A DNA stretch of 64,000 bases from Colwellia sp. C2M11 (GTDB lineage Bacteria; Pseudomonadota; Gammaproteobacteria; Enterobacterales; Alteromonadaceae): the NCBI RefSeq assembly GCF_018860915.1, contig NZ_JAHKQD010000047.1:1-64000 (forward strand), read 5' to 3'. Position numbers and translations under genes: made by a program. How positions within the stretch are numbered: position 1 is the first letter of the stretch; every line of letters begins with the position of its first letter. This document shows positions 37,457 through 47,354 of the stretch, one piece after another. The notes under the pieces are model-generated. The model was not told the origin of the DNA. It worked only from the letters and a program-made list of their open reading frames with translations, and did not search any database.

Positions 37457-38449
37457 ATGAAAGAGAGCAATAAAGTAATTAAAGCTGATCACGCCCTAAC
37501 GACAGAATATGCGGTAAAAAAAGCATATAAGTCAATTGTGGAACAAGGTCGACAAATACAGCTGGTAGCTCAGAATGTTGATGAAAACTTTTCCAAAGCC
37601 GTTGAGTTAATTATTGGTTGCTCGGGACGTTTAATTATTTCAGGAATGGGAAAGTCAGGCATCATAGGGAAAAAGATTGCTGCAACTATGGCATCTACCG
37701 GTACAGCCTCTTTTTTTATTCACCCAGGAGAGGCATTTCATGGTGACCTAGGCATGATTCAGCCCGAAGATATTATTTTATTAATCACCAATAGCGGTGA
37801 AACGGATGAAGTATTGAAGCTTATTCCATCACTGAAGCAATTTGGTAATAAAATTATAGCAATGACAGGAGCACCGCAGAGTACCTTAGCGAAAAATGCA
37901 GATATCACCATCAATGTTAAAATTGAAAAGGAAGTATGTCCAAATAATTTAGCACCAACTACTTCAACAACGGCAACGTTAGTGATGGGAGATGCACTCG
38001 CTATTGCGTTAATTTATCTACGAGATTTTCAGCCACATCAATTTGCCTTATATCACCCCGGTGGTAGTTTAGGCAAAAAACTGCTGACTAAAGTTGCCGA
38101 TGTTATGCATACTAAAAATTTACCGTTTGTAATGCCTGATGATACTATGCACGATGTTATCTTAACCATGACTAATTCTACATTAGGCTTAGCAATCGTT
38201 CAAAATAATGGCTTGTTAGAAGGTATTATTACCGATGGTGACTTAAGACGTTCGTTAATGCAGTATAGCGATTATAAAGTGCTTACTGCGACAGATATGA
38301 TGACAATTATTCCTATTACTATTTCTCAAGATCATATGTTAGCTGAAGCGGAAGAAATAATGAGAGAGAACCACATTAAGAATGTGTTGGTCGTTGATGA
38401 TAATGATAGTAATACTGTTGTTGGTGTTTTAGAGTATTTTCAGTCGTAA
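37457..38449 (+). CDS. kpsF: D-arabinose-5-phosphate isomerase, KpsF/KdsD type
   Basis: This enzyme converts ribulose-5-phosphate to arabinose-5-phosphate, the first step of Kdo synthesis. It has a SIS domain (SGMGKSGIIGKKIAATMASTG, residues ~60-85; TNSGETDEV) and two CBS domains in the C-terminal third. It has 330 residues. The ATG at 37457 is used; an upstream TTG in frame is unsupported. Position after kpsS suggests the capsule paralogue KpsF rather than the housekeeping KdsD, but the sequence alone cannot separate them. Confidence 0.9.
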   Translation: MKESNKVIKADHALTTEYAVKKAYKSIVEQGRQIQLVAQNVDENFSKAVELIIGCSGRLIISGMGKSGIIGKKIAATMASTGTASFFIHPGEAFHGDLGMIQPEDIILLITNSGETDEVLKLIPSLKQFGNKIIAMTGAPQSTLAKNADITINVKIEKEVCPNNLAPTTSTTATLVMGDALAIALIYLRDFQPHQFALYHPGGSLGKKLLTKVADVMHTKNLPFVMPDDTMHDVILTMTNSTLGLAIVQNNGLLEGIITDGDLRRSLMQYSDYKVLTATDMMTIIPITISQDHMLAEAEEIMRENHIKNVLVVDDNDSNTVVGVLEYFQS

Positions 38450-38603
38450 TAAAGAGTCTATGTGCTTAAATTTGGTAATAATCAGATTATATTACAATTT
38501 TTTGCTCAATAATAACGTTGAGTCGATATATTGACTTTCAGCTATTTTAATTACAATAACTGAAAATAAGCTGTTTTTTTAGGTGTTCTTTAAGGAAACC
38601 CAG

Positions 38604-39386
38604 ATGTTGTTTAAAATCGTTATACCTGCCCGTTTTGGGTCTTCTCGTTTACCAGGAAAGCCATTACTTACTATTAATGATAAACCTATGATTTGGCATG
38701 TTTATCAACAAGCTTTGTTAACAGGTATAGATGCTAATAGTATTGTTATAGCAACCGACAATGATGAAATTTATCGTGTAGCTCAAGACTTTGGTGCGCA
38801 AGTAATTATGACTGAAATTAGTCATGAGTCAGGTACTGATCGTTTAGCTGAAGTCGTCACTAAACTTAATTGGGCAGATTCCGACATTGTTGTTAATGTA
38901 CAAGGTGATGAGCCTATGATACCGCCTGCGTTAATTCTTCAAACCGCTGAACTATTAGAAAAAGACTTAACGGCTGGTATTAGTACATTAGGCTCTCCAA
39001 TAACAAACTTAGCCGATGCGCTTAATCAAAATGTTGTCAAAATAGTGTGTAATCATAATATGCAGGCAATGTATTTTTCACGTGCCGCGATTCCATTTGA
39101 TCGAGATGGTGAGCTTGAATTAACAGTGGATAATTTAGGTAAGAGCAATACACCATATTTAAGACATATCGGAATGTATGGTTATAGAGTTGAAACGCTA
39201 AAAAAACTAACTCTTTTACCTATGGCATCAATTGAAAAACTTGAAAAGCTTGAACAATTACGTGCGTTATATAATGGTATTAATATTAGTGTAGGTATTG
39301 TATCTGAGGCACCTGTGCATGGTGTTGACACACAAGCTGACCTTGATCGAGTTAGGGTGGCTTTTAGTGCGTTAACAAGTAAGTAA
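38604..39386 (+). CDS. kdsB: CMP-Kdo synthetase (3-deoxy-manno-octulosonate cytidylyltransferase)
   Basis: This enzyme activates Kdo with CTP. The nucleotide-binding segment IPARFGSSRLPGKPL is at residues 6-20, then IATDNDEI, VVNVQGDEPMI and YLRHIGMYGYR in family order. It has 260 residues. The ATG at 38604 has AAGGA eight bases upstream; the GTG at 38583 is rejected. It could be named kpsU because it follows kpsS and kpsF. Together the three genes provide and use CMP-Kdo. Confidence 0.93.
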   Translation: MLFKIVIPARFGSSRLPGKPLLTINDKPMIWHVYQQALLTGIDANSIVIATDNDEIYRVAQDFGAQVIMTEISHESGTDRLAEVVTKLNWADSDIVVNVQGDEPMIPPALILQTAELLEKDLTAGISTLGSPITNLADALNQNVVKIVCNHNMQAMYFSRAAIPFDRDGELELTVDNLGKSNTPYLRHIGMYGYRVETLKKLTLLPMASIEKLEKLEQLRALYNGINISVGIVSEAPVHGVDTQADLDRVRVAFSALTSK

Positions 39387-39409
39387 CCTGATCTCAGCTT
39401 AAAAATGAC

Positions 39410-39444
39410 TTAAGCACCTATATTTATATAATAGAGGTGCTTAA
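39410..39444. terminator. bidirectional terminator between kdsB and the his operon
   Basis: A 10-base-pair perfect stem (39410-39419 with 39435-39444, TTAAGCACCT arm) lies in the 92-base gap between the convergent kdsB and hisIE genes. Confidence 0.65.
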
Positions 39445-39478
39445 TATTTTAGTTATTTTACTAAGTGGTAAGCTACTA

Positions 39479-40099
39479 TTACTTATTATGACGTTGTTGT
39501 AATACCGCCATTACTTCACTTAAATTGATTTTTTGATCAGCAAGTAACACTAGTGTGTGATAAAACAAATCAGCACACTCACCTAATAAATCTTCTTTCG
39601 TTTCCGCGACGGCCGCAAGTGCAACCTCAACACCTTCTTCTCCTACTTTTTGTGCCATTTTTGTTGTGCCACGAGAAAATAAGTGTGCTGTGTAACTTTC
39701 TTTAGGATCATCACCTTTACGGCTGGCAATTACTTGTTCTAACTGACTCAAAAAGTTTTGTGTTGTTAATTTTTGTTCAGGAAAGCAAGATTCTGTACCT
39801 AAGTGGCAGCTTGGTCCAATAGGGGTGCAAGCAATTAATAAACTATCTTGATCACAATCGGTAAGTACTTGTTCAACATTTAGAAAATTACCCGATGTTT
39901 CACCTTTTACCCAAAGTGCTTGCTTTGAGCGACTAAAAAATGTCGCTTTACCGGTATCTAACGTAGCAGTTAACGATGCTTGGTTCATATAACCTTGCAT
40001 TAATATTGCGCCTGTAGCTGCGTGTTGGATAATGGCTGGAATAAGACCATCCATTTTCTGCCATGCTAGATCTTTCACATTTTCTTGGTTAATTAACAT
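39479..40099 (-). CDS. hisI: bifunctional phosphoribosyl-AMP cyclohydrolase / phosphoribosyl-ATP pyrophosphatase
   Basis: HisIE catalyses steps two and three of histidine synthesis. The N-terminal HisI part has [18 protein letters not shown] and a metal-binding DCDQDSLL...CHLGTESCF region. The C-terminal HisE part (from ~residue 115) has the [13 protein letters not shown] helix of MazG-like pyrophosphatases. It has 206 residues, as in E. coli. It is the last gene of the operon and overlaps hisF by seven bases. Confidence 0.97.
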   Translation of the reverse strand: MLINQENVKDLAWQKMDGLIPAIIQHAATGAILMQGYMNQASLTATLDTGKATFFSRSKQALWVKGETSGNFLNVEQVLTDCDQDSLLIACTPIGPSCHLGTESCFPEQKLTTQNFLSQLEQVIASRKGDDPKESYTAHLFSRGTTKMAQKVGEEGVEVALAAVAETKEDLLGECADLFYHTLVLLADQKINLSEVMAVLQQRHNK

Positions 40100-40869
40100 G
40101 GTCTTACCTCAATGTTTTGTGATTTTAAATATACTTTTAATTCGTGTATTGGGATTACGCCTTTATGGAAAACCGACGCTGCTAGTGCGCCATCAACATC
40201 TGCTTGCTGATAGGCGTCAGCAAAGTGTTGCATTGTGCCTGCGCCACCTGATGCAATTAATGGTACGCTACAAGCAGCACGTGCTTGTTTTAGTTGCTCA
40301 ATATCATAACCTTGGCGTACACCATCTTGGTTCATGCAATTAAGAACAATCTCACCAGCACCTAAACTCACGACTTTTTGTATCCATTCAAACGTTGTCC
40401 AGTTTGTTTTTTGAGTGCGGTTTTCATCACCAGTAAATTGATAAACTTGATATTGATTGGTCTCTTTGTCGTAAAAGCTATCAATACCAACCACGACGCA
40501 CTGTTGACCAAAATGATCTGCAAGGCGTGAAATTAACGTTGGATCTCGTAGTGCGGGAGAGTTAATACTAATTTTATCAGCGCCCATCATTAGGATTTCT
40601 TTCGCATCATTTTCACTTTTAATACCGCCAGCAACGCAAAACGGAATATCAATGACTTGTGCAATGCGACTAACCCAGCTTTTATCCACTACGCGACCAT
40701 CAGAGCTAGCGGTAATATCATAAAAAACCAGTTCATCAGCACCGGCTTCTGCATACTTTTGAGCCAAAGGGACAATGTCACCAATAATTTCATGGTTTCT
40801 AAATTGTACACCTTTAACGACTTTACCATCGCGAACATCTAGGCAGGGGATTATGCGTTTGGCCAACAT
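40093..40869 (-). CDS. hisF: imidazole glycerol phosphate synthase, cyclase subunit
   Basis: HisF takes ammonia from HisH and PRFAR to form imidazole glycerol phosphate and AICAR. It is a (beta-alpha)8 barrel of 258 residues, starting [20 protein letters not shown] with the first catalytic Asp in CLDV. The second is in VVGIDSF, and SGGAG closes the phosphate site. It overlaps hisA by 19 bases and hisI by seven. Confidence 0.98.
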   Translation of the reverse strand: MLAKRIIPCLDVRDGKVVKGVQFRNHEIIGDIVPLAQKYAEAGADELVFYDITASSDGRVVDKSWVSRIAQVIDIPFCVAGGIKSENDAKEILMMGADKISINSPALRDPTLISRLADHFGQQCVVVGIDSFYDKETNQYQVYQFTGDENRTQKTNWTTFEWIQKVVSLGAGEIVLNCMNQDGVRQGYDIEQLKQARAACSVPLIASGGAGTMQHFADAYQQADVDGALAASVFHKGVIPIHELKVYLKSQNIEVRPC

Positions 40870-41588
40870 GCGATAGCCTCCTCAAGTGTAAATTTACCTT
40901 CTAAAAGAGAACGGCCTAATATTACGCCGCTAACGCCAGTGCCTATGAGGGCTTTGATATCGTCTAAGCTACCAATACCGCCTGAAGCTTGCCATTGAAT
41001 AGCCGGGTACTTGGCACATAACTCAATATAAAGATCAACATTAGAGCCTGAAAGCGTCCCGTCTTTTGAAATATCGGTACATAATATATGTTTTATACCG
41101 GCTTCAATATATTCATCAAGTAAGTCTTCTAAATTAACACCGCTGTCTTCAATCCAACCATGAGTAGGTAAGGTTTTATTCCCTTGTTCATCAATTTTTA
41201 TGTCGAGTGCTAAAACAATCTTTTCACCGCCATAGTTTTTTACCCACTCAATTACTAACTCGGGTTGCTTTATTGCAAGAGAACCAATAACTACACGGGT
41301 TGCACCTAAATCAAGTAACTGTTTTACATCATCTTCACAGCGTATTCCACCACCAACCTGCGTTATCATAGTTTCATGATTTACTACGGTTTTCAGAGTT
41401 GATAATTGACGTTTAGTACTATCTTTTGCACCATCTAAATCAACAAAGTGCATGACGGTAGCCCCTGATGCAGCGTAAGCTTGTTGACGTTCTTGTACCG
41501 TGGTTTTGTAATTGGTTTTTTGGCTATAGTCGCCTTGATATAAGCGAACTACTTCGCCTCCGATTAAGTCTATCGCGGGAATCATCAT
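40851..41588 (-). CDS. hisA: phosphoribosylformimino-5-aminoimidazole carboxamide ribotide isomerase
   Basis: HisA opens the ribose ring of ProFAR to give PRFAR. It is a half-barrel-duplicated TIM barrel of 245 residues with catalytic Asp in PAIDLIGG and in CTDISKDGT. It aligns with E. coli HisA from the first Met, so the start at 41588 is kept although a second ATG follows directly. Its start overlaps the hisH stop. Confidence 0.97.
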   Translation of the reverse strand: MMIPAIDLIGGEVVRLYQGDYSQKTNYKTTVQERQQAYAASGATVMHFVDLDGAKDSTKRQLSTLKTVVNHETMITQVGGGIRCEDDVKQLLDLGATRVVIGSLAIKQPELVIEWVKNYGGEKIVLALDIKIDEQGNKTLPTHGWIEDSGVNLEDLLDEYIEAGIKHILCTDISKDGTLSGSNVDLYIELCAKYPAIQWQASGGIGSLDDIKALIGTGVSGVILGRSLLEGKFTLEEAIACWPNA

Positions 41589-42259
41589 GATGTACTTAAC
41601 TCCGGTTCTATTTGAGTAGAGTTGAACTCTAAAAAGTTTTTAATAATTTTACTACCTAATTCACTAGATCGCTCAGGATGAAATTGACAACCAATAAAGT
41701 TATCTTTTGCAATAATGGCCGAAAACTCAGTACCATATTCACAACTTGCTAGCGTATATTCACTAACAGGCGCGGCAAAACTATGAACAAAATAAAAGTA
41801 ATCTCCAATATTAATACCTTTTAATACAGGGTGTTCTGCTACTTTCGTTAATGTATTCCAGCCCATATGTGGTAAACGGTTACCTTTAGCATTAAGTGGA
41901 GTCACTTGGGTTGGGATTATACCTAAGCAATCCACAAGATCGTCTTTTTCACCTTCAGGGGAGGATTCTGTCATTAATTGCATACCTAAACAAAAACCCA
42001 GTACTGGTTGAGTGAGACTTTGCAAAGTGGCAACTAAGTTTTTTTCAATAATGTTAGCCATTGCATGTTTAGCACTACCAACACCTGGGAAAATTACTTT
42101 GTCTGCGGCTTTAATTTGCGCTATATCATCAGTGATCGTCGCGGTAAAACCAAGACGTTCAATAGCAAATTTCACCGATGATAAGTTAGCGCAACCAGTA
42201 TCAACAATGACATTGTTTCTTTTATCAGAGTTCCCTTTGTTAGAGGTAAAGCTGGTCAT
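41585..42259 (-). CDS. hisH: imidazole glycerol phosphate synthase, glutaminase subunit
   Basis: HisH hydrolyses glutamine and channels ammonia to HisF. The class I amidotransferase triad is visible: nucleophile Cys in LGFCLGMQ, then His and Glu in GCQFHPERS. Compared with enteric HisH there are about 15 extra polar residues before NNVIVDTGCANLSSV. It has 224 residues. It overlaps both neighbours. Confidence 0.96.
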   Translation of the reverse strand: MTSFTSNKGNSDKRNNVIVDTGCANLSSVKFAIERLGFTATITDDIAQIKAADKVIFPGVGSAKHAMANIIEKNLVATLQSLTQPVLGFCLGMQLMTESSPEGEKDDLVDCLGIIPTQVTPLNAKGNRLPHMGWNTLTKVAEHPVLKGINIGDYFYFVHSFAAPVSEYTLASCEYGTEFSAIIAKDNFIGCQFHPERSSELGSKIIKNFLEFNSTQIEPELSTS

Positions 42260-43344
42260 TATAATGTTCCTTTTGAACTTGGTAATTCATCACCTTCAAC
42301 TTTAATTGCTTGACCTAATGCACGACCGAACACTTTAAATAAGCTTTCAACTTGGTGATGACAATTTCCTTTAGTGGTTGATAAATGCAAAGTAATTAGC
42401 ATGGAGTCAGCTAGTGAGCGGAAAAAATGCGAAACCATCTGCGTTGACATAGTGCCAACATTGTCTGCTGTAAATTTCGCGTCAAATTCAAGCCAAGGGC
42501 GACCAGATAAATCGATTGAACATTCAGCACGACATTCATCCATTGGTAAGACAAAACCAAAGCGAGCAATACCACGTTTATTACCTAATGCTTCTTTTAA
42601 TGCCTGACCTAAGGCAAGTGCAGTATCTTCGACACTATGATGGTCATCTATGTGATAATCACCCTTTACACTACATTGCAAATTAAAACCACCATGGGTA
42701 CAGATTTGATCTAGCATATGATCAAAGAAACCCAAACCGGTATCAATTTTGCTACCGCCTTTTTTATCTAAATTGACGCTAATAGTAATATCTGTTTCTT
42801 TGGTTGTTCTGGTAACTGTTGCCGTACGAGGTTGCTCTAGTGATGATAAGATTTTTTCACTTATTTGTGACCAAGTAAGGCTATCACGGTTATACTTTAT
42901 GCCGACAATTCCCATATTAGCCGCTAAGCCCATATCGGTTTCTCGGTCACCAATAACATAAGAGTTAGTAAAGTCTACACGACCTTGCTGTAAGTAATCA
43001 CTTACTAATCCAAGTTTTGGTTTACGGCAGTTACAGTTATCTTCTTCAAAATGGGGGCATAATAAAGTATCTTGAAACTCGACACCTTGTGACGAAAAAA
43101 TTGCCATCATTTTATTATGAGGTAAATCAAAATCAGCTTGTGGGAAACTATCTGTACCTAAACCATCTTGGTTGGACACCATCACAAGTTTGAAACCTTT
43201 CGCTTGCAGTTTTAACAGTTCAGGGATTACGTTTGGTTCAAAAACTAATTTTTCTAGGGTATCTAGTTGTTTATCAATTATTGGCTCTTCAACTAAGGTG
43301 CCATCACGATCGATAAATAATATTTTCTCTTGTTTGTTACTCAT
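42259..43344 (-). CDS. hisB: bifunctional histidinol-phosphatase / imidazoleglycerol-phosphate dehydratase
   Basis: The N-terminal ~165 residues are a HAD phosphatase ([12 protein letters not shown]; zinc-binding [15 protein letters not shown]). The C-terminal part is the dehydratase with the His-rich metal motifs [22 protein letters not shown] and [12 protein letters not shown]. This fused form is typical of enteric and related gammaproteobacteria. It has 361 residues. Confidence 0.97.
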   Translation of the reverse strand: MSNKQEKILFIDRDGTLVEEPIIDKQLDTLEKLVFEPNVIPELLKLQAKGFKLVMVSNQDGLGTDSFPQADFDLPHNKMMAIFSSQGVEFQDTLLCPHFEEDNCNCRKPKLGLVSDYLQQGRVDFTNSYVIGDRETDMGLAANMGIVGIKYNRDSLTWSQISEKILSSLEQPRTATVTRTTKETDITISVNLDKKGGSKIDTGLGFFDHMLDQICTHGGFNLQCSVKGDYHIDDHHSVEDTALALGQALKEALGNKRGIARFGFVLPMDECRAECSIDLSGRPWLEFDAKFTADNVGTMSTQMVSHFFRSLADSMLITLHLSTTKGNCHHQVESLFKVFGRALGQAIKVEGDELPSSKGTL

Positions 43345-44432
43345 GATAATACTTCTTTAAGTTGAGTTATTTCTTGTTCGCTACCAATACTGATACGTAA
43401 ACAATTATCTAATTGTAGTTGTTTAGACTGATCGCGGATGAGAATATTTTTACTGACTAATAAGTCAAAAATTTGTGTTTTTTCTTGTTGCGTAGTACAA
43501 CGAAATAAAACAAAGTTAGCATCACTTGCAAATACTTCACTACACCAAGATTGTTCGTTAAGCCAAATGGTAAGCTCTGCCTTAAGTGTATTGCAGTCCT
43601 GTACACGCTGAGTCATTTTTGTTAAATCAGTACTAAGCGCTAAACTGGCAATTTCAGCTACCGGTGCAGATACAGGGTAGGGAGCAATAACTTTACTAAG
43701 TAGGGTAATAATATCGTTACTTGCTAAAGTAAAACCACATCGAAGGCCAGCTAGAGCAAACGCTTTTGATAAGGTTCTTAGTACAATAACATTCTCGTAT
43801 TGCGCAAGTAGCGTAGTACTTGTTTGTTCTGGAGAAAATTCGATATAGGCTTCATCTAGTACAACTATTGCAGTATCTTTAAATAATTCAATCGCTTGAA
43901 CTATTTGTTCTTTGGGTAATAAATTGCCGGTCGGGTTTCCAGGAGAACATAAAAAGACAACTTTAACTTTACCTACTTGCGACTTCATACTTTCAAGATC
44001 AAGAATGTTGTTTTTTAGTGGTACTTTAACTATGCCTGCACCATGATTTTCAGCGCTAATTGCATACATGCCATAAGTAGGAGGGCAAATTAATATGCTG
44101 TCTTGATAAGCACGACAAAAACTGCGAATGATAAGCTCGATACCTTCATCTGCACCACGTGTAGCTAGTATTTGTGAACGCTCAAGGCCACAATAATTGC
44201 TATAAGCATTTAATAGGTTATCGGGCTGAAAGTCAGGGTAACGATTAATATTTTCACTTGTGACTTGATATTCGCCATTTCCTGGAGCTTCGTTGGCATT
44301 AAGCCATATTTTCTTGTTCGCGCTAGCATTTGTGTTATTCGATAAATCACCACTGGCAAAAAGCCGGCGAGCAGACTGATAAGGCACCATATCAACGAGC
44401 TCTGCCCGTGCTAACTTGTTCGCTATTGTCAT
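43341..44432 (-). CDS. hisC: histidinol-phosphate aminotransferase
   Basis: This PLP-dependent class I/II aminotransferase makes histidinol phosphate. The PLP Lys lies in [23 protein letters not shown] and DEAYIEF are also present. The ATG at 44432 is chosen because AAGG lies about eight bases upstream; a GTG three codons earlier would overlap hisD. Only one base separates the hisD stop from this ATG. It has 363 residues. Confidence 0.96.
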   Translation of the reverse strand: MTIANKLARAELVDMVPYQSARRLFASGDLSNNTNASANKKIWLNANEAPGNGEYQVTSENINRYPDFQPDNLLNAYSNYCGLERSQILATRGADEGIELIIRSFCRAYQDSILICPPTYGMYAISAENHGAGIVKVPLKNNILDLESMKSQVGKVKVVFLCSPGNPTGNLLPKEQIVQAIELFKDTAIVVLDEAYIEFSPEQTSTTLLAQYENVIVLRTLSKAFALAGLRCGFTLASNDIITLLSKVIAPYPVSAPVAEIASLALSTDLTKMTQRVQDCNTLKAELTIWLNEQSWCSEVFASDANFVLFRCTTQQEKTQIFDLLVSKNILIRDQSKQLQLDNCLRISIGSEQEITQLKEVLS

Positions 44433-44433
44433 G

Positions 44434-45738
44434 TTATTCACCTTCTTCTAAGCGAATAGTGACGGCTCTTTGGTGAGCGTCTAACCCTTCTGCATCGGTT
44501 AGTTCGATAATACACTCTGCAAGATTTTGTAAACCTGTTTTACTAATTTCTTGTACCGTGTAGCGGCGAGAAAAATCAGCTAATGATAAACTTGAAATAA
44601 CTTTTGAATAACCATAGGTTGGTAGAACATGGTTGGTTCCACTGGCATAATCACCTGCAGATTCTGGCGTATAAGCACCCACAAAAATCGAGCCGGCATT
44701 ACGTAAATTTGTTAATAAAGGTTGAGGATCTTCTGTTTGTACAATTAAATGTTCAGGACCATAAAGGTTTGATACTTCAACTGCCTGCGATAAATCTTTA
44801 GTTAAAATTAATCTTGATTGCTTTAAAGCTTGTAGCGCGATATCTTTTCTTGATAATAATTGTACTTGTTTATCAAGTTCATCTGAAACTTTACTGAGCA
44901 GTTGTTCACTATCGGTTAAAAATATAACTTGGCTATCGGCACCATGTTCAGCTTGAGATAGTAAATCAGCAGCAATAAAAGCAGGGTTAGCTTGCGCATC
45001 ACCAATAACTAATACTTCAGAAGGGCCCGCGGGCATATCAATAGCAAAGCCAGCGACTTGTTGAGAGAGCTGTTTTTTCGCTTCGGTAACATAACGATTT
45101 CCAGGCCCGAATACTTTATTAACGGCTGGAATGCTTTCTGTGCCATAGGCTAAAGCAGCAATAGCTTGCGCACCACCTACAGTGTAAATTTCAGTGATTT
45201 CACAAAGTGAAGCGGCCACTAATATTTCATTCGCTAATTTGCCATTTTTATCTGGAGGACAAACTAACACTGTACGTTTGCAGCCTGCTAGTTGAGCAGG
45301 TACACCAAGCATTAAAACAGTTGATGGAAGCGGAGCACTGCCAGCGGGAATATACAAACCAACACTTTCAATTGATTCGGTTTTTAGTGTACAACGAACA
45401 CCTGGGCAAGTTTCTACAAAAATATCTTTTGGCGTTTGCGCACTGTGAAAACTTTTTATTTGTTCGTATGCGGTGTTAATGGCTTTAAGGCGTTTGTCAG
45501 TTAATGCTAACTTAGCTTGTGCTACTTGCTCAGCTGTTACTGATAACGTTGATAAGGCAATGCCATCAAATTGCTCGGTTAAAGAAAATAGCGCCTTATC
45601 ACCTTGGTTTTGTACTCTAGATAAGATGTTAGCAACTTGAGTCGATAAAAGCGCATTATCAGCAATAGCAGGACGAGCAAGCGCGTCTTTTCTTTGCTGA
45701 GGTGATATTGTTTGCCAGTCGATTATTTGGGTATTCAT
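44434..45738 (-). CDS. hisD: histidinol dehydrogenase
   Basis: HisD carries out the last two steps, oxidising histidinol to histidine with NAD. The zinc and substrate motifs QAEHGADSQ and YGPEHLIVQ are in place, as are GPGNRYVTEAK and the GVPAQLAGC segment. It has 434 residues, standard. Unusually for this tight operon, 149 bases separate it from hisG. Confidence 0.97.
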   Translation of the reverse strand: MNTQIIDWQTISPQQRKDALARPAIADNALLSTQVANILSRVQNQGDKALFSLTEQFDGIALSTLSVTAEQVAQAKLALTDKRLKAINTAYEQIKSFHSAQTPKDIFVETCPGVRCTLKTESIESVGLYIPAGSAPLPSTVLMLGVPAQLAGCKRTVLVCPPDKNGKLANEILVAASLCEITEIYTVGGAQAIAALAYGTESIPAVNKVFGPGNRYVTEAKKQLSQQVAGFAIDMPAGPSEVLVIGDAQANPAFIAADLLSQAEHGADSQVIFLTDSEQLLSKVSDELDKQVQLLSRKDIALQALKQSRLILTKDLSQAVEVSNLYGPEHLIVQTEDPQPLLTNLRNAGSIFVGAYTPESAGDYASGTNHVLPTYGYSKVISSLSLADFSRRYTVQEISKTGLQNLAECIIELTDAEGLDAHQRAVTIRLEEGE

Positions 45739-45811
45739 AATATTCTCTATGTCTATATATAGGTTATATAAATTATTTTAACGCGAAAATAGCTGGTACA
45801 AGAGGAAACGG

Positions 45812-45847
45812 AAAGTACTAGGTTGACGCTAGCCAAGTAAGTACTTT
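45812..45847 (-). other. hairpin in the long hisG-hisD gap
   Basis: An 8-base-pair perfect stem (45812-45819 with 45840-45847, AAAGTACT/AGTACTTT) lies in the 149-base hisG-hisD gap. On the minus strand it is followed by a pyrimidine-rich stretch but no true U run. It may be an RNA processing or partial termination site; this is inference. Confidence 0.4.
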
Positions 45848-45887
45848 TATGTCGAGCTTGAACAAACCAATCAATAACTTAATGAAT

Positions 45888-46790
45888 TTAGCCCATCATT
45901 TTTTCAATTGGCATAACAAGTATGGAGTTACAACCTAGCGCTTTTAGTTGTTCCATAGTTTCCCAGAAGAAAGTTTCAGTTGCCACAACATGTACGGCTA
46001 CTATGTCATCACGTCCTGCTAAAGGTAAAATAGTTGGTGTTTCTTTACCTGGCATTAATGCACTTACTTCACTAATTTTATCTTTAGGTGCGTGTAACAT
46101 AATGTATTTACTTTCTTTTGCTTTCATCACGCCTTGAATACGCGGAAGTAGTGTATCTAGGATAGCTTGTTTTTCATCACCTAAAGATTCTGAACGTTGA
46201 ATTAATGAAGCTTTAGAGCGAAATACTTCAGCAACTTCTTTTAAACCATTTGCTTCAAGAGTGGCACCGGTTGACACTAAATCACATATACCGTCGGCTA
46301 AACCAACTCTTGGTGCTACTTCAACAGAGCCCTTTAATAAACAAAATTCAACATTAATGTCATTTTCTTTAGCAAAGCGTCTTAATAATTGCGGGTAAGT
46401 GGTTGCAAAACGTAAACCGTTTAAACATTGTAATCCTGTATATTCGAATTCTTCAGGCATGGCGATTGAAAAGCGACAGCCACCAAAGTTTAATGCTGTG
46501 GTTTTAATATAATTGTTTTTGCTACCAATAAGTGCACGTGATAATTCTTCTTCTTCAAGCGTATTATCACCAACAATACCTAAGTCACATACGCCATCCA
46601 TTACTAGACCTGGAATATCACTACTACGTACGCGCATAATGTCGATAGGCATATTACTAACATGTGCCAATAAACGGCGGTCAGTAACATTAAGTTTTAA
46701 TCCACAACGCTTTAATAGTGCTTGAGTATCGTCACTAAGTCGTCCTGATTTTTGCATTGCTATACGTAAACGTGGCTCTGATGATGTCAT
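45888..46790 (-). CDS. hisG: ATP phosphoribosyltransferase, long form
   Basis: This is the first and feedback-inhibited enzyme of the pathway. The 300-residue length is the long hexameric form, with its own C-terminal histidine-binding ACT-like domain and no need for HisZ. It begins [12 protein letters not shown] and includes [18 protein letters not shown], the PRPP-binding segment. It is the first structural gene after the attenuator. Confidence 0.97.
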   Translation of the reverse strand: MTSSEPRLRIAMQKSGRLSDDTQALLKRCGLKLNVTDRRLLAHVSNMPIDIMRVRSSDIPGLVMDGVCDLGIVGDNTLEEEELSRALIGSKNNYIKTTALNFGGCRFSIAMPEEFEYTGLQCLNGLRFATTYPQLLRRFAKENDINVEFCLLKGSVEVAPRVGLADGICDLVSTGATLEANGLKEVAEVFRSKASLIQRSESLGDEKQAILDTLLPRIQGVMKAKESKYIMLHAPKDKISEVSALMPGKETPTILPLAGRDDIVAVHVVATETFFWETMEQLKALGCNSILVMPIEKMMG

Positions 46791-46862
46791 TTGTTCGATT
46801 CCTAATTATAAGTTTTTAATGCTAAAAATTTGTATATACAATTTTCAGGGGCATAAAATGCG

Positions 46863-46898
46863 AAAAACCCCCGAAAGATTTAAGGCTCTTCGGGGGTT
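46863..46898 (-). terminator. his operon attenuator terminator
   Basis: On the minus strand a 10-base-pair stem (AACCCCCGAA with TTCGGGGGTT, 46889-46898 with 46866-46875) is followed by five U residues. It lies between the leader peptide gene and hisG, where an attenuator is expected. Confidence 0.9.
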
Positions 46899-46924
46899 CA
46901 TAAATATAATACTTAAGTTTTAAT

Positions 46925-46950
46925 CCGCGAAAAAGCCATTGCCCATCGCG
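46925..46950 (-). promoter_or_regulatory. upstream hairpin of the his attenuator
   Basis: CCGCGA (46945-46950 on the minus strand reading) pairs with TCGCGG (46925-46930), just after the leader peptide stop. GGCTTTTT in its loop can alternatively pair with AAGAGCC in the terminator region. This is therefore the likely pause or antiterminator element. Confidence 0.6.
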
Positions 46951-46962
46951 GTCTTTTTTTAT

Positions 46963-47037
46963 TTAAAATAAATAATAAAATACCTGAACGGGCAGTTCCA
47001 TATGATGGTGATGTCGGTTGTTCAGGTTAGTCGTCAT
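46963..47037 (-). CDS. hisL: his operon leader peptide
   Basis: A 24-codon frame starts ATGACGACTAAC and contains four consecutive His codons (codons 9-12: CAT CAC CAT CAT), then ends FYYLF and TAA. It precedes the attenuator hairpins and hisG on the same strand. In enteric bacteria ribosome stalling at a run of seven His codons prevents terminator formation; here the run is four. Too short for automatic gene calls, but position and codon content are decisive. Confidence 0.9.
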   Translation of the reverse strand: MTTNLNNRHHHHMELPVQVFYYLF

Positions 47038-47084
47038 AATTTTTTAACTTAAGGTTAATGAGTGTCTGATTTAGCTGTGTAACT

Positions 47085-47113
47085 AGAATACTGATAAACG
47101 AATTCAGCTTCAA
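47085..47113 (-). promoter_or_regulatory. candidate promoter of the his operon
   Basis: On the minus strand TTGAAG, 17 bases, TATTCT ends about 48 bases before the hisL start. It is the best sigma-70 match upstream of the leader. The rest of 47114-47354 is AT-rich with no gene and must also contain the divergent promoter of the sigma-factor gene. Confidence 0.55.
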
Positions 47114-47354
47114 GGAATAAATGACTATTTTTTATTGTTATTTGTTCTATGGTGTATTCTCTTAATCTTATCGATACGAATAGCTGTAGTTTATTTTATC
47201 ACGAGGTTTAATTTTTTTTAAATAGTTATAGTAGATTTTATTAAGTAATACGTCATATTACTGGGGATCATTTTATTGTATTTTTACATCTTACATATAG
47301 GAGGATCACCTCTTAACTAGTGTTCATCTGTATTATGATAAATTTGGAAGTATT

